From Apostichopus japonicus (Eukaryota; Echinodermata; Holothuroidea; Aspidochirotida; Stichopodidae), in contig NC_092569.1 of assembly GCF_037975245.1 (NCBI RefSeq), positions 2,457,501 to 2,521,500 on the forward strand: a stretch of 64,000 nt of DNA, in the 5' to 3' direction. Both the position numbers and the translations under genes were made by a program. The first letter of the stretch is position 1; every line of letters begins with the position of its first letter. Below the pieces are notes generated by a model that was not told where the DNA came from, did not search any database, and saw nothing but the letters and a program-made list of their open reading frames with translations. Shown in pieces: positions 58,048 to 64,000 of this stretch.

Positions 58048-58531
58048 CTAACTAGAGGTATGCCCGGTAATTTTATAGTTTATATATTGAGGCTTTCTGT
58101 CACAGAATACAACTGCCTCTTTGTCTTCAGTGAATATTTTTCTAGAATATTCGTTATCTTCTCTCATCGAAGCCTCATCGACCATTTTGCCATTCGCATT
58201 CTCAACTATCCCTTTGTTCTTATCAATCTGTTCAAAAGATTTATTTGTATGTTGGAAATTTTTAAGATGATCATTTTCCAAAGTTTCCTTGCTTTTAGTC
58301 TTTGCCTTTTTGTCAACGGTTTCATAACTATCAGAATTGTTAAACATTTCCTGATCAGGCAAAGCATATGTTGGTATTTTGGCTTCTCCATCTTCTATAC
58401 TGTAATATTTAGGGTCATCACTGTACACAATTTCGTCATTTACATCACCATGGGGATTGACCAGTTGATTCCCTCTGACGTCAGTTCCGTTATTCTCCAC
58501 TTTATCAGGATGAGCAACTCCTCCTCTCTGT
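58048..58531 (-). CDS. Copy 5 exon 10, short cytoplasmic tail
   Basis: 484 bp from TTTACAG to the TAG stop. It differs from the copy 4 tail at about a dozen residues but keeps all tyrosine sites (YYSI, YALP, YETV, EYSR, QYINY). The 202-residue plus-strand open frame over it is a shadow. Confidence 0.85.
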
Positions 58532-61500
58532 CTGTAAAATAAACGCAGAATGAATATTTTTATAGAGTTCTTTCGGATAAATGAAATGTCGAAGTAAATT
58601 GTAAAATCACTTATGCTTGTCCAACCCTACTTTCGTCATCAATTCACTGAATAGTTTCTGAAATATTCATTACACTTACATATTTACATTAATGCCTCTG
58701 ATTTGTAACTATTTCAAATATAGGAGTAAACATTTTTCTTTCTTTATAAAAACTTAAATTCTTTCATCGCTGCTCAAAATTCAAAACATTTTTATAACTA
58801 AGCATAACTAAGCAAAGCAAATTTGTGTGTACTGTAATACGATTTACCTTCTTGAGCGGTACCAGAGTAAGCCCACAAACCCAAGGACTAGGAACAGTAT
58901 AACCACAACTGCGACAATTACTATCCAAAGACTTGTCCCGTCGTTGTCATTCTCTATGAGTAAAGACAAATTGGTTTGTTAAGGGCAACAAACACAATAG
59001 ATAAACTGGACGTTCCGCTGAGCCACTAAATTGGTATACACGTGCTCAACTTTAACTTTATATTTCGGGTATGAGCATGATATGTCACTTCCATTATAGA
59101 AACGTTTACAAGTACAACCTGTTCAAACAAATACAGCTTCCATTGGCTCACATATAGTGCATTACAGTTTTATGGTAGCTGTAATAAACTGTCAAATACT
59201 ATTTCCACTGAAAATTTCTTCTGGAGTCTATACCTATAGAAACGTCTCGAAGCTACGGCCCATATCTCGGTGGATTATACAACTGCCATATTTCAGGGTA
59301 ATTCTTTTCTTTAAATAAATAAAGAGTTATCAATACCGAAGATACATATACAGGTAGATAGTGCTTATGTCGTCAGATGTGTATACATTCAGTATGATAG
59401 GTATCATTAAAGAAGTTTCCAAACTGACAAACAATGTACATATATAGGTAGTTTATGTCATCAGCTTTGCCATACGTTTAGTATGTTTCCTGTGGATTAG
59501 ACTATGAAATGTATCCTTGTCATAATAGTCTCAACCTCTTAAAAGCACTAGAAATTACTAATATGGCTGCCAAGCTATGACTGATTTATGGAAATATAAT
59601 TTTTGGTTTGAAACAATATTCTGTTTATAACTACTACACGCCGTGTTGCTAATGACGTTTTAAAAATCTGAGAAGTAATCAGTATAAATATGTTTGACAT
59701 AATTACTTTTTGTAATTTAAGTAATAAAGTCAAGATTCTACTCTTATTTTCAGTTTCAGCTTGAGACCTATTCTACCATCTTCTTCTCGTTGTTGCTCAG
59801 CTGTACGCAGCTCCTCTGTGTTCATTGTAGAAAAAAAACCAATGACTGAATGTTTCTCAAAACTAACCGGAATTATACAAACAAGAAAAAATATATAAAT
59901 TGATACTACCTGGTGGAAGGTTATACCATCTCTAACCAATAGTATTTCAGTCAAGAAAGTAAACTAAACAAATAAAATACACAATTAATGTTTTTCGTTG
60001 AAATAATTTTCCCAGAAATATTTATAGTAATCAATGTTGTATTTAATGTCAGTGAATAAGATCTCGCGAAATACCAAATGGAAACTGTCATGTTTGTCTT
60101 TCATTCGATTAACCTGGATGTATTTATCAATTAAAGTTAAGTTACTACCGTACCAGTTTCATCTGAATCTGAAGCTTGTGTTATTTCAGTTGGAGAACTT
60201 TCCTTAGGTCTTGAAGACTCAGAAATGGTAGCTTAAAGAAAATGAAATGGAGAAAGAAAAACTATAGGAATAAATAAAATAAATATTTTTAGTTTAATTT
60301 TTTAATTTAAAATAGTTCACTGAAGAATGCATTCATCTGGGTGAGACGATGAAGTTGGTCCTTGGACTAATAGCCTAGACCTATAAAAAACACACAAATG
60401 GGTTATATGACTGAATTATGGAAAATAAAATATTTGGTTTGAAACAATATTCTATCCTAATGACGTTATATAAACTAAGAAGTGATTAGTACAAATGTGT
60501 TTTGGTTTTACCTTTTTCAGTTTTTGTTTCAGTTATAAAAACCTATATATTTTCTACACTAATTCTCAGTTTCAGCTTGAGACATATTTTACTATCTTCT
60601 TGTCGTTGCTCAACTGTACGCGGGTCCTCTCTGTTCATTGTAGAACTTAAGCCGATGAGTGAATGTTTCTCAGAAGTAACCGGAACTATACACACAATAA
60701 ACAAATATATATAAATATATATATTACCTGGTGAAAAGTAATACCATCTCTAACCTGTAGTGTCTCAGTTAAGAAAGTAAATCAAACAAATCAAATACAC
60801 AAATATGATAGTGTTTATTGTGGAAATAATCTCACCAGAAATATTTAAAGTATATCGATTTTTCATTGATTACCTTTAGATAATGACATTTTGACATTTT
60901 TAATGTCAGTTAATAAGATCTTGAGAAATAACAAATGGATACTGTAATTTGTCTTTCATTCGATTTACCTGGATGTATTTATCGTTTTAAGATAATTTAA
61001 TACCGTACCAGTTTTATCTAAAGTTTGAGTTTGCGTTATTTTCGATGTACGTGAAACCTCTATGATTTCAGTTGGAGAACTTTTCTTAGGTCTGGAAGTC
61101 TCAGTAGACATACCTTAAATGATATGAAAGGAAGAAAAAAACTAATGTTAGCGATAAATGAAATAATTTTTTTGTAATATATCATGATAAATAGTTAACT
61201 GGAAGACATGAGTATATGTAATGACCTATCATTTATAAGTATATTACAGATTTATTACAATTTCAAAGTGAATGAGCATCGGAAAATCATCCAGCTTTCT
61301 GAGTGTTGAATATAGTCATGAAGCTTAAATTAGCAAATGTGTTGTTCTTGATTTTCTGGAAATTGTAATATTTGATCCGATATAACTACGTCGATGACTT
61401 TTTTGTATGAATTCAAATGAAGCAAACATTACAAGTGAATGTAATTAATTGAGGAATTAAGAAAATGAATTTAATGGAAACTGATAGAATTTTTAAACCG

Positions 61501-62692
61501 ATGAGGTAGAATAATAATAATAACCAAAACTTTTTAACATTATTTAATCGAGAATACAAAATTGAAGTGTTACAGCGTTGTTTGATCAATATATTCTAAA
61601 GGTTTTGAACAGTTGAAAGCGTCTCTAAAACAGAAGCAAACTAAGATTTTATGTGATTGGGGAATATGTCCAACAAGGAATAATTGCGGTTATGACAGCA
61701 GTTGTATCACGTGAGGCTTTCATGTATAGAACGGACGAGGAAGGAAAAGATGGGGTTGAGAGCGAGGGAGGCAGAGCATGTCATAAACGTCCTTGAAAAT
61801 TCAACAGATTTTTTTTATAAATCCTCGCGTAGTGTAATCTCTCCACTCCTATGAGATAAATGATTATACATAAAACGAAATAACTTTTGATGTCAATTCA
61901 TTTTTGTGCATGGTCAGTTTTTCAGAACTGTTCAAGTGAATTACTTTTCAGGATATAAATGACTTGGAAAATGTCTTTTCTGATTGAAAATAAAGAAAAT
62001 ACTTACCACTGGTAGGCATGGGAACTGTTGGAACATCTGCACAAAGGAAAATATGAAGAAGAAAGACGTGTTGGTCTCGGAGGATCCTGAGATTCTAAGT
62101 TTTACTTACTTTTGTTCCATATAGGTCTGCTTACTGTCTGTAACTAGTACCAAAAATTTTGAGAGGGATTAGAGATATAAGTATGAAAAGAGGCTTGTAA
62201 AAAAAACTGTAACACATGGGCACGCGAGTACACGAGTACGCGTACACATGCCCATTTTCGCAAAGATTTCTTCTTCTTATATATAATTATAAATATATAT
62301 ACAACAGCAAGGATGAATTCCCAGTACATAGCGATGTCAGTTATGACGTCTCAGTTAACAGCGTTGGTACATATATTCAAAACACTATGATGTTACATAA
62401 TCTAGTGTTCCATACCTCCACACAATGTACAACTTACTGCAGGCAAATTACAAATCGGTGTAACATAGTACTGATACTGAGATTCGTAACATTAAATGTC
62501 ATTTAATGTTACTTTCATACTCAGTACCTGTAAAGGTGAATGTTATAGTCCTTATTTATTGCAACATAGTTCCTCCACTGTATTGTACTGAAAACGATAT
62601 GTAAACTTACCAATAACGAAACCTTCTATACAAACTATTGTATTTTCAGGATAATCTGCACTGATCCTCAAAATAATCTGTCAAAAATAAAA

Positions 62693-62789
<97 letters not shown>

Positions 62790-64000
62790 AATAACGGAAA
62801 AAAGGCTGGATCTCGAGTGAGATACAATCATTAAATTAGGTAAGTGATTGGAATTAAAACAGCCAATGTTTGGTTTTTGCAGAGCTTTCGAGCAAAACTA
62901 GCTCTTCTTCAGTGAACGATGACCTAACGTGACAAGGAGTTGAAACTATTTTATAGAGAAGAGTGTCGGCATGGTTGTGAAATCAAAGCGACTTACTGAT
63001 TTCTGCTGAAGTGAGCAGAAGTTTTAGAAAACCGGATTATATTAATCCGTGTCGGATTATTTTAATCCGATTCCGTCGTAAATGCAAAAGAGTTGTTTTG
63101 GTTTTATCTGGGACGGCAAATCGTTTCTAATGTTTAAACCGAATGGTGCCGTGGTCTTTAAGTTTAGTTCCCAGAAATGTTCTTTTCCTTTCCTAGATTT
63201 ATCTGTCAATCTGTAAATCAGATTTGTATATTTTGGTTTGTTTCGTGTTGCTTTGTATTTAACGGGTTATCTGTATTTAGTATGAAGAACCGCTGGACTA
63301 TTCTTGTGAGAGACGTGTCGGCTGTCTTGTTGTGTCAGGTTGTTCTATATATATAAAAAAAAATCATTGTACACTGTTCCATTTGCAAATACATCTGCTT
63401 GCTTGTGGGATGGACCAGTGATCTTGTAATGGCGGCAACACTTCCATTTCAACGCACTGCCTCTTGCCAGCGATTGTTCATTGCATGAAAGGAAACATTC
63501 ATGATGGAGAAGAAAAAACATACAAAATTAACAACTTAAAACTCAAAACCTACTTAAAACTCACAAAAGCATTGGCCTGTCCGGTCGATGAGTTTATCAC
63601 ATAGTAAACAACACCCAAGTAGCAAACATTAATGTTTATGACTGCTGATGTTTAACAGATTTTAATTCTTCACGAATAACAAACACAAATCAATTGGTGG
63701 TGATATGTCATCATAGCTGTGTGATTATAAAGTATTTATCACAATAAGTTTGTCATCATCGATTTATCTGTATCATCTATTCCAAAATTAACGCACTACC
63801 GTATTATATGTGATTAAAATATTTAACTTTCCATAGACGCTGCCTCCAAATCAGTGTAGGCCTATATGTCTATTACTTCAATACTAATTTCTGGTTCAAT
63901 CTGTAGTGAAATGAGTAATAAGGCCAAGTTTCAAGTCTAAAACCCATTTATTTTATATACATACTGGTGCATTGCTATTCTCTGGTGATACTTGTATTCT
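58048..64000 (-). CDS. Receptor copy 5, 3' part (short tail)
   Basis: The gene enters from the right edge. Exons seen are the last 36 bp of exon 3 (64000-63965), 62677-62611, 62036-62007, 61113-61009, 60685-60593, 60231-60154, 58953-58848 and 58531-58048. They give 332 codons plus stop in one frame. The stalk has one more live exon than copy 4 (type Q at 60685-60593). The downstream type Q exon at about 59874 has lost its acceptor. The tail is of the short class with YYSI, YALP, YETV and QYINY. Signal peptide and ectodomain exons 1, 2 and most of 3 lie beyond the window. Confidence 0.78.
58848..58953 (-). CDS. Copy 5 exon 9, transmembrane helix
   Basis: 106 bp, phase 1 to 2. It encodes ENDNDGTSLW, then IVIVAVVVILFLVLGFVGLL, then WYRSRR. 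Confidence 0.85.
59779..59874 (-). pseudogene. Copy 5 stalk exon with lost acceptor (type Q)
   Basis: The frame is still open (VPVSFEKHSVIGFFSTMNTE, then a segment ending EQQREED, then a GTAGAA donor). The acceptor TATAG of copy 3 is TATAA here. The nearest alternative AG would shift the frame, so the exon is probably skipped. Confidence 0.6.
60154..60231 (-). CDS. Copy 5 exon 8, stalk (type P, short)
   Basis: 78 bp, phase 1 at both ends, encoding ATISESSRPKESSPTEITQA then SDSDET. Confidence 0.72.
60593..60685 (-). CDS. Copy 5 exon 7, stalk (type Q)
   Basis: 93 bp, phase 1 at both ends, encoding VPVTSEKHSLIGLSSTMNRE then DPRTVEQRQED, with a GTAAAA donor. It is intact, unlike the copy 4 paralogue. 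Confidence 0.68.
61009..61113 (-). CDS. Copy 5 exon 6, stalk (type P)
   Basis: 105 bp, phase 1 at both ends, encoding GMSTETSRPKKSSPTEIIEV then SRTSKITQTQTLDKT. Confidence 0.72.
62007..62036 (-). CDS. Copy 5 exon 5, Pro-rich micro-exon
   Basis: 30 bp, phase 1 at both ends, encoding DVPTVPMPTS. Confidence 0.75.
62611..62677 (-). CDS. Copy 5 exon 4 (YPENTIVCIE exon)
   Basis: 67 bp, phase 0 to 1, encoding IILRISADYPENTIVCIEGF then VI. Confidence 0.8.
62698..62788. repeat. (AT)n microsatellite
   Basis: About 90 bp of pure AT in copy 5 intron 3, followed by a retroelement-like remnant. Confidence 0.9.
62789..63360 (-). repeat. Retroelement-like remnant with CTGAAGA-hairpin-GAAA motif
   Basis: On the minus strand CTGAAGA, AGAGCTAGTTTTGCTC and GAAAGCTCTG form a hairpin motif near 62912-62882. 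The rest (to TTTTGGTTTGTTTCGTGTTGC) is shared with 38480-38730 in copy 3. Penelope-like elements carry such hammerhead-like motifs, but no reverse transcriptase fragment is visible here. Confidence 0.4.
63965..64000 (-). CDS. Copy 5 exon 3, 3' end only
   Basis: Twelve codons reading RIQVSPENSNAP to a GTATGT donor in phase 0, matching the end of exon 3 in copies 3 and 4. Confidence 0.75.

Overview
The window looks like AT-rich animal nuclear DNA. It has multi-exon genes with GT-AG introns, long AT dinucleotide tracts, poly-C runs and many short transposon remnants. Frequent AGGCCTA words and hAT/LINE fragment types suggest a marine invertebrate, most likely an echinoderm such as a sea cucumber, but no marker gene fixes the species. 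Most of the sequence is intron, spacer and mobile DNA. All exons below were found by reading splice sites, phases and paralogue conservation by eye.

The main content is a head-to-tail array of five paralogous genes, all on the minus strand, for putative type I membrane receptors. From left to right they are copy 1 (5' part only, exons between 3647 and 1284), copy 2 (28165 to 8394), copy 3 (42342 to 33415), copy 4 (53644 to 45208) and copy 5 (3' part only, from the right edge to 58048). The shared plan is a signal peptide exon, two exons for a cysteine-containing ectodomain, a 67-bp exon with a YxENTIxCIE-type motif, several short Ser/Thr/Pro stalk exons, one exon for a single transmembrane helix, and one large terminal exon for a tyrosine-rich cytoplasmic tail. 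Exon lengths and phases agree across copies. Copies 2, 3 and 4 can be joined into frames of 421, 685 and 452 residues.

There are two ectodomain types (A in copies 1 and 2, B in copies 3 and 4) and two tail types. Copy 3 has a long tail of about 324 residues with ITIM-, ITSM- and ITAM-like tyrosine motifs in 75-residue repeats. Copies 2, 4 and 5 have a short tail of about 160 residues that lacks these modules. Tail and ectodomain types do not co-segregate, so the genes are mosaics. The arrangement resembles paired immune receptor families, although the ectodomain fold was not recognised.

The spacers (3648-8266, 28166-32774, 42343-45081, 53645-57926) are also paralogous to each other, so insertions in one can be dated against empty sites in another. 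Copy 2 is swollen to about 20 kb by mobile DNA: a 4.84-kb element with terminal inverted repeats (13286-18126) carrying a decayed gene, a nested pair of inverted-repeat elements (18594-21104), a hAT-like MITE (22859-23122) and long AT tracts. No tRNA, rRNA, CRISPR array or plus-strand gene was supported.
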